Positions 9,267 through 17,469 of a stretch of DNA of 17,469 nt are shown piece after piece (within the stretch, counting starts at the first letter, position 1; every line of letters begins with the position of its first letter). The DNA is taken from contig JADNYV010000716.1 in assembly GCA_015501055.1 (NCBI GenBank), positions 1 through 17,469 of the forward strand, read 5' to 3'. This stretch comes from Mucidula mucida. Lineage: Eukaryota; Basidiomycota; Agaricomycetes; Agaricales; Physalacriaceae. Position numbers and translations under genes: made by a program. Under the pieces are notes generated by a model. The model did no database searches. It worked only from the letters and a program-made list of their open reading frames with translations, and had not been told where the DNA came from.

Positions 9267-10140
9267 GAAAATTCCTCGATGTAAGGTGCAGCAGCAGATG
9301 AAGGCTGTTGTGATCTCAGCTTTTCACCGCTTTTGCGATAGTTGTCCCAGTCCATCCAAAACAACCGCTCTCCCTCCTCCAGCTTCTCTTCTGCATCTTC
9401 TCCTTCATCTTCTGACGAGTATACTCGAGTAGATAACCGCAACAGTCTGGGCATTGATCAAAAGTCAATGTGGATTCTGTCCAGTTGATCGTGGGTTGTG
9501 ATATCGTAACCAATCTAGCCCCAAAAAGATACTTGTTTTGCCAAGATTGGTGACGGCCAACTCAATCTTTCGGCGTGATCACCGATCTTCATCCGGACCT
9601 CCACAAAACCTTCATTGCTCCTCCCTCGTTTAGGGTTCCATCTGCATTGTAGACAGGAAGCTTGACCGGTAACTCCTTGATCGGGAGTCCGTTCTTCTCG
9701 ACGAATTCTTTATTGACGCAAGAACCCGTTGCTCCACTGTCAGAAGGGCACTCGTTTCCCATTCAGAGCCTGTGTGCACGCTCTCTATGGTTACTCGGAG
9801 TTTATGTCCTGCCCCTTTGTTCCCGGATGTACTTCCTCGACTTTTTCAACTCCGTCACAACTTCCACCGCAGCTTCCTTTGTCAACGCTCTGATCGCCAT
9901 CACCTTCTCTTCCGTTGCTTCTCTCTCTCTCCGCTCCGGCATCCATGCTCTCAAAATTCCCACTGCTCTCGGCACTTCATCCTCTCTTAGCCGTTGTGCA
10001 ATCCACTCGGGCGTATTTGGCTCAAATCTTTCTTTCGCAGGTTTTGTTGGTAAAGTCGTCGATGATATTTTAGATGTTCAGTACCAGTACTATAAATAGA
10101 TTCTGCATCTGACGACTTTCCCTTGATGATGCTCCGGCAG
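9267..10140 (-). pseudogene. pol: Protease part of pol (right copy), frameshifted
   Basis: This is the counterpart of the left protease region at about 5570-6460. The same landmarks are present but broken by several one-base losses: at the catalytic motif (the codon before the Asp is short by one base, near 9740), near 9630, near 9570, near 9500, near 9421 and near 9266. By comparison with the left arm, most substitutions show C or G here and T or A there, so this copy is closer to the ancestral sequence at the substitution level although it has more indels. The upstream charged region (about 9860-10080) shows mostly synonymous differences from the left copy in one frame, which supports that frame as coding. 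Confidence 0.82.
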
Positions 10141-10148
10141 GACTGCGT

Positions 10149-11060
10149 CTACTGCGGGAGCTTCGCAAAACCCAACTCTTCGGCCACTTCTTCTTCTCCT
10201 CGTCGTCATTTCGGTCCATAGACCCCGAATCGTCTGGGGTCGACCCTTCTTCGGACAGAACCTGCTGACATGGCCGTGTTGCCACAGCTGAAGCAAAGTC
10301 CCTTCGATGTGCATTGTCGATGTCCATCGGCCTGCCGGCTCCTCCATAGGTAACACCGGTGGCATCTCGTCGTGTGATCGGCGTGGGGGTGGATTTGTAG
10401 GATTGGCTCTCGATGTAGCCGCCTGCGGAGCTTGGGGCCGGGACTGCATGCCGACCTCTTGCTCGCCCGCCTTCTCCACAGCTGATCAATCTGAATGATC
10501 TGTGCCTTCCAATCCTTGTACTTCTCTGGCAACCCGTCTCGGCTGCCATAGATCTGGTCAATGATCTTCTCGTTGACATTGGTCTCGAGAAGTGCACGAC
10601 AAATGCGTCATCCTTTGAGTATTCCGCCTGAGTGAGCAGGACCTCAACTTCTGGAAGAAATCTTGAGCGGTGTCTTGCCCCTGGCGCAACCGCTCGATCT
10701 GGTCTTGCGCGTCTCGCGCGAGGTTGGAATCCACAAATCGCTCCTTCAAATCTCCTTGAACTCCATCCAGAGACTGTCCATTCCTCTTCTCCTCGTCAAA
10801 TTCTGGTCCGAGTAGTTCTGGACCCATGCATCTACATGATCTCCTCGGATATAGGAAAGAACAACATCAATCCTTTCGGAGTCAGATGTGAGGTTGTTCT
10901 TCTTGTCACGGATATATGTGAACATCGATCGCCACCAGCTCTTGTACTTGGCTTGTCCCCGTCATAGTCATAAGGCTTGTTGACAAGGGATTGGCCTTTG
11001 GTTTCACATCGGCATGATGAGCGGGTGGTGATGAGCGGTTTCGGGTGCTTCGTTGGACAT
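10149..11060 (-). pseudogene. gag: gag pseudogene (right copy)
   Basis: Gag of the minus-strand copy starts at the ATG at 11060 (shared with the left copy) and ends at a TAG (10149-10151) also shared with it. In broken frames it shows a capsid-like segment 'LKERFVDSNLARDAQDQIE', then 'PEKYKDWKAQIIQIDQLW', a proline-rich stretch and a zinc knuckle. One base is missing inside the knuckle (cfscgN.. against CFSCGKHGH in the left copy), so the C-x2-C-x4-H-x4-C motif is frameshifted here. Non-functional, but richer in CG dinucleotides than the left copy and so less mutated by C to T change. Confidence 0.82.
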
Positions 11061-11655
11061 GATGATGGGGTGATGGATCGGAGAGTGAAAGGGTGAAATG
11101 GGGATATGGGTGATGCGGATTTGGATGAAACGGGTGAGGGATAGAGGTTTGGATGAATAAGGAGGAGTCGCCTAGATCTGAAATAGAATCCAGGACTTGG
11201 TAGGGTGGGGAATGATGGTGTGTATCGTAAGGTAAGTAAAGTAGGTAGGTATCGTAACTGTCTACACTATTTTACCAACTACTGACTACGTATCTACGGA
11301 GCCCAAGAGCTCGTCACAAGTTCGCAATTGCCCAGCCGACGTCCCTCTGGTGTGAGGTAAGCCGAAGTTTTCCTGGGAACGGGGATTGACCCGTAAACAG
11401 CGCCCACTGAAGTGCAACTGCCAAAAGTTCGTTCTCGTGAGAGCGGCTACTTCCAGCACCCGAGGCAGTTATCTCTAACTGTTAGCCGGCGCTACTGGGA
11501 CCAATACACATGTATGCGGACGTGCACTGGAATTAGGAATCCGTCGATCTGTAAACAGGAAAAGGGAATAGGGGAAATGTGCGATGATCAAACAGCGAAG
11601 TGCTGATCAACGATCAGGGATGTGTGGTAGGTGGTAGAAAGTAGTTCCGATCTTC
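11061..11655 (-). other. Retroelement 5' leader with intact primer-binding site (right copy)
   Basis: This leader of about 600 bp sits between LTR and gag on the minus strand. Two bases after the LTR end it carries agatcggaacta (plus-strand 11642-11653), the exact 12-nt reverse complement of the predicted RNA 5' end at 11761-11772. The rest resembles 4074-4673. Confidence 0.75.
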
Positions 11656-12183
11656 TGTTAGCGACTGACTAAGCCACGAGACTCAACCAGGTACCACAGC
11701 AAGAACTAAGGAAGAAAGTGTTCGCGTTCGTAAGACTAGGCTAGGCCAGGTGTATAAACGAGATCGGAACTAAAGTACAATGATACTACACTACTGCTTA
11801 TATACTAGTAAGCCTGTGTTTGGGACTCCTTGTCCATACGTGTTTCCGCTAGGGATAACTCCACGCCCTTGACCCAGTGTTGTATGCTACTAGTCCGTGA
11901 AACCATTAAATACGGTGGTAACTGCATGTAAGTAATAATACTGAAACAACCATGTGTACTACAAGTGTCGGCGGTGTGTATACAATAGGGAGTCCATGAG
12001 GTATCAGCATGTATGATGTCATCCATGTGTTGGACGTGTGTCCGACATGAGTACGGCTTCGGTAATGAAAAGGGTATGATTGGTGACGAAACAGATGATG
12101 AAACGGTCCGTTGGTTGATAAGACAAGGCCCCCGATAAGATATGATAAGATGTGAAAATGTGAAAATATGGCGATTCATAACA
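11656..12183 (-). repeat. Complete 5' LTR of right retroelement copy (528 bp)
   Basis: On the minus strand it begins TGTTATGAATCGCC at 12183 and ends GTCGCTAACA at 11656. The TATA box is at 11798-11804 (minus strand) and the predicted RNA start near 11772, about 33 bp further on. Its outer flank (catgc, 12184-12188) does not match the flank of the left LTR. Comparison with the LTRs at 3550 and 1-579 shows TCG/TTG differences in both directions, so each copy has lost some sites on its own. Confidence 0.92.
11798..11804 (-). promoter_or_regulatory. LTR TATA box (right copy)
   Basis: tatataa on the minus strand, at the same position relative to the predicted RNA start as in the other LTR copies. 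Confidence 0.7.
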
Positions 12184-12328
12184 CATGCAAGTTTGTATTT
12201 TCTCATTACAGAGTACCACGTGCTCAGAACCCTAGTCAATGACCATGTACGACAAACTGATAATGTATGTAGTCTCGTAAACCAACTCAACGAGAGAAGA
12301 TGGGATACTCACGATTGTCTCTTAGTAG

Positions 12329-12799
12329 AGTCTGGAACCTATGTAGGGGGTACCTCATAGGCTCACTTCGGACTTCGAAATTTGCAGATGCCGAACCCTA
12401 ACCCCAGAGTGTGCCGTCGGACCGGAACCAGATGGATACAAGCTCGCAGCTTTTGCACTACTGATCCATCCTGTACCTCGAATTTACTGCCTGTAGTAAA
12501 AAATGCATATCTGAGGTCTGTCTATGGTTAATCATTCCTTGAATCTTCACTGTAGATCACCTGCAACTCGATTACAATCCTCCGAATGGCCGGATGCGCT
12601 GCAACAACTGCCCGCACTGCACTGTTGCGGCGCTGCGCCACATCGATCTCTCCATTATACGTAGATTACACTGGTGAAAGTGGGATGAGTGAACACTGGA
12701 CGATTTAGCGTGTTCGGTAACCAGCGGTAACCCTAACCTTAGTGCATTTTCAAACTCCGAAGTGAGCCTCACAGGGTACCCCCACATAGGCTCAAGACT
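12329..12799. mobile_element. Possible MITE-like element with about 50-bp terminal inverted repeats
   Basis: The left end (12329-12380) and the reverse complement of the right end (12750-12799) align over about 50 bp at roughly 80% by eye. They share agtct, cctatgt, gggggtac, aggctcacttcgga and a trailing tgaaa/cgaaa. The left repeat also contains a small hairpin (cctatg ... catagg). The 470-bp interior has no long open frame and no transposase motif, so this would be a non-autonomous DNA element. No target-site duplication was found, and the outermost base is uncertain. Confidence 0.5.
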
Positions 12800-13560
12800 A
12801 TAATGTACGAGGAAAGCTCGAGGAGCGAAGTTGCCGTCACTCTAGGATAGGTTTGCTTTCACTCTCGTGAATCCATCTATCGATTTTCGCGACTCCAAGG
12901 TACGAGAGCGTGCTTTGAAATCGACGTCATGATTGCTTTGCTGCTGATGTGGAATCCGTAGACTCAGGCATGAGTACACAACGAACGCTAGCTTCTCATT
13001 CACTGCTTCAGCAGCGTATGAGTGTTACCGTATTCTGATTACTTCCAGGATGTACTGATCATAGTCTCGAAAGCTCTTCAGGACTCATGTGTCACTAGAG
13101 AAGACTTCGATGTGTACAACTATTCGGTATGTGTCCGCCGAGTCTGCTTGATGATTGAGTGTCAAAGTCATCCAGGAGTTTCTATATTTCTAGAAAGGAT
13201 TCCCAGAATCTTGACATGCCCTGCACGAGACGTACTGGCCTGCAACTCGCTAGTCTGTAGCATCAAAGAGCAGATCTTCGCACGGAGAAACGAGGAATCA
13301 AACGGCTACGTCTGGGTCGACTTTGTTTAGATTCCATCGCATCTCTCAAACGTGGAGTGGGGTGTCCCTTCGTTGTAAGCTTGAATTCTTTTCTGATATG
13401 CTTCGAGCAGGATCTGCGGAGAGTGAACGGCTTTAGTTCTGACCGGCCGACCAGCAGGGCATTCATTCAATTCAACTCCACGCCTTCGCCACCGAACCAT
13501 CCCTTCTCTCCTTTCAGATCCACTCTCGCTCACTTCGCCGTTCGTCCCTATCGTTATCTC
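12800..13560. other. Intergenic; one unrecognised 102-codon open frame
   Basis: The stretch 13022-13330 (plus) is open for 102 codons and ends at a TAG, but its translation shows no domain I recognise and no clear upstream exon. It could be the remnant of a 3' exon or chance. A C-rich, CT-rich tract (about 13470-13560) leads into the transporter promoter. Confidence 0.35.
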
Positions 13561-13602
13561 GCCGGCCGCATTGCCGGCCGATTCGCAGAATTATTTATAA
13601 AT
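13561..13602 (+). promoter_or_regulatory. Putative promoter of the MFS transporter gene
   Basis: A TATA-like ttataaat lies about 45-50 bp before the ATG at 13645. Just upstream are two CGGCCG sixmers (within gccggccgcattgccggccg, 13561-13580). Paired CGG/CCG triplets are the usual target type of fungal Zn(II)2Cys6 regulators, many of which control transporter genes. A regulator site here is inference from the motif alone. Confidence 0.35.
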
Positions 13603-13644
13603 TGGCAGCCTGCCCACCGCTTATGAACTTCAACTTTGACCACC

Positions 13645-15768
13645 ATGTCAGACGAAAAGCGCGCGCAGTCGCAGAGAACGGACGTGGGCGAGGATGAGGG
13701 CGATGTGGTAGTCGTCGACTGGGATGGGCCGAACGACCCGGAGAACCCGAAAAAGTAAGCGCGAGATCTATGTTCCCGGGGACTGATTTATGGGAACACA
13801 CAGCTGGGCGTATGAGAAGAGATGGCGTGCGACGATTGCGGTGTCGCTATTCACATTCGCGAGTACGGTGACCTCGTCGGGTATCGCGCCTGGAACCAGT
13901 AAAATTGCGGAAGAATTTGGAATCACTAGTCAACCGATAGCTGCAATGACTGTGTCGATGTTTGTGCTCGCTTATGGTGGGTACGATCTACGTCACACAG
14001 TCTTTTCACTTATGCGATTATAAAGCCATCGGGCCCTTGGTTCGTCCTTGAAACTAGAACTCACGAAGTGCTACTAATGTCGCCTAGTTCATGGCGCCTC
14101 TGAGCGAAATCTACGGCCGTACTAAAGTCATCCAGCTCTCCAATCTCTTCTTCTTCGGTGAGCTTCTTCGTATTCTTGCAATCTATGAATCCAAACTTTC
14201 TCCATAGCGTGGAACTTGGCCTGCGGTTTTGCACAAAACAAAACCCAGCTCATTATATTTCGTTTTCTTGCTGGTCTAGGCGGTAGTCCGCCGCTTGCAG
14301 TAGGTATGGGCGTGCTGGGCGACATGTGGCGCGCCGAAGAACGTGGTCGAGCAAAGCGCGACGTATTCATTGGCACCTCTCATGGGCCCTGTCATTGGAC
14401 CCGTCATCGGCGCGTGGATTTCGGCGCGCACGACGTGGAGATGGTAGTAAGTACTCCTTTTTTCTACAGTGTTTATTATTAATCGCGCTAGTTTTGGTCA
14501 ACGTGCATATTCGCTGTAGCCGTGCAAGTCATGGGATTGTTTTTCTTACGAGAAAGTGAGCGTGTTTTGAACGGTATCGGGTATTCGGTTCATCTTTGCC
14601 GGCCTTCCACAGCGTTCGCTCCTGTGCTATTAGAAGTAAGGTCGCGCGCTTGCGTAAAGCGGAGGGTCCGGAGAAGGGAGCGCGGCGGTATAGAACTGTG
14701 TTTGAAGCGTCAGAGACGCGAAGGTAACGTGGTGATCCCAGCTACTTCTATATGCTAATGCGTAGTTAGCTGGCAGCACATCTTCTCGAAAGCCCTTCGC
14801 CGTCCATTTGCGCTATTCATCCACGAGTCTATTGTCCAGCTTCTAGGATTGTATATGGCATTCATCTACGGCATATTCTACAGTATGTCCTTGTCTGTAC
14901 TCTCGTTTAACACCAGTTGACGTCTACGCGCTAGTTTACCTGACAACCATACCCACCATCTTCCGGGACGTCTATCACCACCCGCCGGGTGTAGCTGGGC
15001 TACACTACTTCTCGCTCGGAATCGGATTGATATTCACTTCGCAGCTCAATTCGCGCCACAATGGATACGGTGTATATTTACCTGAGAGACCGGAACGGGG
15101 GCATTGGGGACCAGAGTTTCCGAATTCGTGAGTAGCGCACTGGGTAACCGATAACAACTGACTGGTTTCCAGCGTCGATGTTTCCCGCATCGGTGATATT
15201 CCCTGTGGGCTCCTTGTGAGCGGTGGGCGGCGGAGAAGCAGCTTCATTGGATTGTGGTCGATGTGGGGATGGCTCTCGTGGGCGCAGGTATGATTCTCAG
15301 CTTTCAGAGCATTCAGACGGTATTTGGTGGACACGTTTACGCTATTCGCTGCTTCGGGTGAGCGAACTCGCTTTCCGACGCGGTTTAATGGGCTGACTCG
15401 GGGGGTCATTCCAGCGTTGGCAGCAGTGACGTTCATCCGCTCGGTTTTCGCATTTGGGTTCCCGCTGTTCGCGCCAGCGATGTATGCGAAGCTGGGATAT
15501 GGGAAGGGAGATACGATCTTGGCTGTGCTGGCCATCGTCATCGGATGCCCTTCGTGAGTGCCTGAAAAAATATGGAGATGATGCTCATTGTGCTTTGAGA
15601 CCTTTCTTGTTTTGGAAATATGGCAAAGCTGTGAGGATGCGGAGTCGACATACAATGAAACCATTGTGTCATGATGGGTGCATTGGCTTCGTGCGTGGAA
15701 TTGGCAGGGGTCTATGTAGGCAAGCATTTCATGTGTTAGGGAGATGTAGTAAATCGACAGCAGACTAG
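13645..15768 (+). pseudogene. MFS transporter, DHA1 (Tpo1/bicyclomycin-like) group, frame-disrupted
   Basis: A plasma-membrane drug or polyamine proton antiporter of about 526 residues is expected. Exons that fit: 13645-13754, 13804-13976, 14026-14039, 14088-14157, 14208-14446, 14492-14555, 14613-14723, 14770-14882, 14935-15127, 15173-15357, 15415-15553, 15600-15768. All introns are GT-AG, 45-57 nt. The protein begins with an acidic tail ending 'DWDGPNDPENPKNWAYEKRW', then 12 expected membrane helices. The loop 2-3 signature is 'APLSEIYGR'; others are 'WNLACGFAQNKTQLI', 'FRFLAGLGGS', 'LFIHESIVQLLGLYMAF', '[21 protein letters not shown]' and 'FLFWKYGK'. Start choice: Kozak-like caccATGtca. Single-base indels break the frame near 14360 (+1), the 14446/14492 splice (-1), 14635 (-1), 15120 (+1), 15205 (-1), 15224 (-1) and 15320 (+1). 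The summed exons (1580 nt) plus that net loss give exactly 527 codons, including the stop. The gene is either newly dead or carries sequence errors. The substrate cannot be read from sequence. Confidence 0.88.
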
Positions 15769-15950
15769 GGTACAATCCTTCCCGGGAATTTTATCAACTT
15801 AGAAATTTACCTAAAGAACAAGGCACTACTCAATAAACGTAGCAAAAGTGCTAGCCGCATCGCTCATCGCTTGGTCTTCTTCAACCTAGTCCTCCGGCAG
15901 AAAACAGGAACACACGTAATGTACAAGGAATACGCTACTTACTATTACTA
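15769..15950. other. Short convergent intergenic region
   Basis: 182 bp between the 3' ends of the transporter (plus) and the F-box gene (minus). Both transcripts must end here or overlap. An aataaa-type signal (caataaacg, near 15831) lies about 60 bp after the transporter stop. No hairpin terminator is expected or seen. Confidence 0.5.
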
Positions 15951-17235
15951 TCAATGTATGCTTGTTCTAGAGTGCAAGTCGGACCAGTACTTTGGCGCTG
16001 ACGACGAATTAATGAAGATCCGCGCCTTCGCTTTCCTTGCCACCTCCGGAAACTCCAGTCTCGACAACTGCATCCGTCCATCATTCTGGCGCTCCCCGGG
16101 TCCTTTGAACGGAGTCACCCAAGATTTGTACGGTCAACTCTTTCAACGAACGGAATCTCCAGCTCGAGAGCATCCTATCCAGCTTCGCCATAGTTCCAGA
16201 TTGGTCAGATCCTCGCCCGCCGTGTACACGACGAGCTTGAGGGTCTCGATGACGCTTGTTTCTAGGTGTCCGAACACACAGCACCACCAAAGAACCGCAA
16301 TGTCATCGTAGGCATCAACGCGATGTTCGAGGGTCACTTCGGGGAAAGTACCAATGGCGAGCACTGGCATTCCTTCCTCCATAGCAGAGTTTGGCACTGG
16401 CAGAGTTCAGCTACGGGAACACAAACGCGGAATAACGAGGCCTCACCTCTTGGTGTTTTCAGGTAATCCGGTACGAACTCGTGCCACACAACTTTGATAC
16501 AGCGTACTCCTGGCAGTCCGTTCGGCGAAAGCAGATTGGGGTGCAGATCGTTCACACCCCACTATCGGATACCCCAAAGGTCATGGTGCGCAGCCGGGGA
16601 AAGATGTTTAATGGGCGCGATAGCCATGGATGAATGAGCGACGCTTCAAACCCCCTCCGAGGAACTCGATCTCGGTGACGTTGGGCAATGAGAGTGTATT
16701 ACCAACGGCAGATGGGTGCTCGACAGAAAAAGCCCTTCGCAATCTCTGATTTCGATTTTGCAAACTGTAGATCCTTCGGAGGCCTTGAACATGTGGATGA
16801 CATTTCGTGGGAAGTGTCCATCGTCGTCGGAGAAGGTGACAGACTGCAGCTGCTGAAGCGCCGGGCGCATCGTCGCGGTAAGAAAGTCTGGGAGGTCCCT
16901 TCGACTTTTAAAGCCGGTTACCTGGAATTGCAGATAGATGTGGGTAAGATTGGGTACACATGAAATGAGGAGTCCTAGCTCGCGGTCGAACGAGGGCTGC
17001 CAGAACACTGCTAAGTCGTATATGGACAGCTCTTTGATGGCGAGGCGGATATGTGGCGAGAGTTGGAGGACTGCCTGCAAGTGTCCTTTAAGAAAGTGAG
17101 AACGGACAAGTCCCGAAACAAAAGCTTTTGAGCGTGCCGCCTCCAAGTGTTATTGACTAATGCACAATTGGCGAGCGTGGGGTGATCGATTACATTCTCC
17201 AAAATGCAGTCGAAGAGTTCCTGAGGGAAATCCAT
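15951..17235 (-). pseudogene. F-box protein with LRR-like C-terminal part, frame-disrupted
   Basis: F-box proteins recruit substrates to SCF ubiquitin ligases through Skp1. The start (ATG at 17235) encodes an F-box: 'MDFPQELFDCILENVIDHP ... CALVNNTWRRHAQKLLFRDL' (residues 1 to about 45). Downstream, in changing frames, come 'LQLSPHIRLAIKELSI', 'LGLLISCVPNLTHIYLQFQ', 'LSLPNVTEIEFLGGGLK', 'IFPRLRTMTFGV', 'LPGVRCIKVVWHEFVPDYLK', 'DDIAVLWWCCVFGHLETSV', and 'LDRMLSSWRFRSLKELTVQI' near the end; the last frame stops at 15951-15953. This order is typical of the large basidiomycete F-box family, and about 425 residues is a normal length. One frame change fits a 50-nt GT-AG intron (16397-16446). At least four others (about 17060-17120, 16690, 16650, 16185) fit only single-base indels. 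The partner and target are unknown. Confidence 0.78.
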
Positions 17236-17469
17236 GTGCGTGATTGTGGCGTAGATGTTCCTGAGTCTTATTTTCTCCGCGGACGAGAGCCTTCAAAGAC
17301 GGTGGTGTGGGTAGGAATAGTAGACGCCTTGGAGGGAAGGACACGTGTGAACCCCGGGCCGTGCCCCGAAAGGTTTCGTACGTTCTGATCATGACTCACA
17401 ACTATACGAACACGTTGACGAGCGCTGTGAATATAGTCGCTACGACGTGAGTTTGGATTCGTGAAGACT
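17236..17469. other. Upstream region of the F-box gene, no gene seen
   Basis: This should hold the F-box promoter (minus strand). No TATA box stands out. A 19-codon open frame at 17391 (plus) is followed by a gtgagt donor-like hexamer at 17446 and could be a first exon of a gene outside the window, but there is no further support. Confidence 0.35.

Larger units (their letters stand above)
3550..12183. mobile_element. Inverted fusion of two partial Ty3/Gypsy retrotransposons
   Basis: The left copy (plus strand, 3550 to about 6956) carries 5' LTR, leader, gag, protease and the first half of RT. The right copy (minus strand, 12183 to about 6957) carries 5' LTR, leader, gag, protease, RT, RNase H and most of integrase. 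The order PR-RT-RH-IN places the family in Ty3/Gypsy (Metaviridae). The arms (3550-6956 and 8760-12183) are inverted repeats around a loop of about 1.8 kb. No 3' LTR, polypurine tract or integrase C-terminus is present, so both copies are dead. The bases flanking the outer LTR ends (ttttt at 3545-3549, catgc at 12184-12188) do not form a target-site duplication, so insertion as one unit is not supported. Confidence 0.9.

Noticed and set aside
3550..12183. Pure assembly or library hairpin artefact producing a false palindrome
   Set aside because: The arms differ by many substitutions and by a distinct gag segment, so they are not one molecule read twice. A wrong join between two real copies is still possible and is noted in the findings.
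3545..12188. Target-site duplication around the inverted retroelement
   Set aside because: The flanks ttttt and catgc do not match directly. No duplication is claimed.
15005..15775. A 256-codon open frame on the minus strand
   Set aside because: It lies antisense to transporter exons 9-12, which match MFS motifs on the plus strand, and its own translation shows no domain.
17391..17448. A first exon of a new plus-strand gene at the window end
   Set aside because: An ATG with 19 codons and a gtgagt hexamer is too little evidence, and the sequence ends before any second exon.
1..17469. tRNA, rRNA, CRISPR or bacterial operon features
   Set aside because: No cloverleaf, rRNA core or spaced short repeats were seen; introns and transposon content are eukaryotic.

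Overview
The window looks like basidiomycete (probably Agaricomycetes) nuclear DNA. Evidence: genes split by many 45-57 nt GT-AG introns, an F-box protein of basidiomycete style, and a Ty3/Gypsy retrotransposon whose Pol resembles elements common in mushrooms. It is a transposon-rich block (about 1-12,800) beside two ordinary but frame-disrupted genes (13,645-17,235). No bacterial, CRISPR, rRNA or tRNA feature was seen.

Layout. 1-579: two truncated LTRs in tandem with a 405-bp period. About 590-2,830: a decayed hAT transposase on the plus strand. 2,830-3,549: nothing recognisable. 3,550-12,183: a large inverted structure made of two partial copies of one Ty3/Gypsy family joined in opposite orientation. 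The left arm (LTR, leader, gag, protease, half of RT; plus strand) runs to about 6,956. There it meets the integrase of the right copy, which reads on the minus strand (LTR, leader, gag, protease, RT, RNase H, integrase) from 12,183 down to about 6,957. The two outer ends are therefore 5' LTRs, neither copy has a 3' LTR, and a 1.8-kb RT-RNase H-integrase segment forms the loop of a potential foldback. About 12,329-12,799: a short element with about 50-bp imperfect terminal inverted repeats. 13,645-15,768: a 12-exon MFS transporter of the DHA1 (Tpo1-like/bicyclomycin-type) group, with a 14-nt microexon. 15,951-17,235 (minus): an F-box/LRR-like protein, convergent with the transporter.

Most notable points. 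(1) The LTR family appears to be self-priming like Tf1: 12 nt at the predicted 5' end of its RNA are an exact complement of the sequence starting 2 nt after the LTR. (2) The two retroelement arms differ mainly by C:G to T:A changes, often TCG to TTG, in their outer parts, yet look identical by eye over about 490 bp next to the join. (3) The transporter is broken only by single-base indels, with protein similarity otherwise kept; the F-box gene shows the same kind of break. This is either very recent loss or uncorrected sequence error.

All comparisons were made by eye; no alignment or database search was run.
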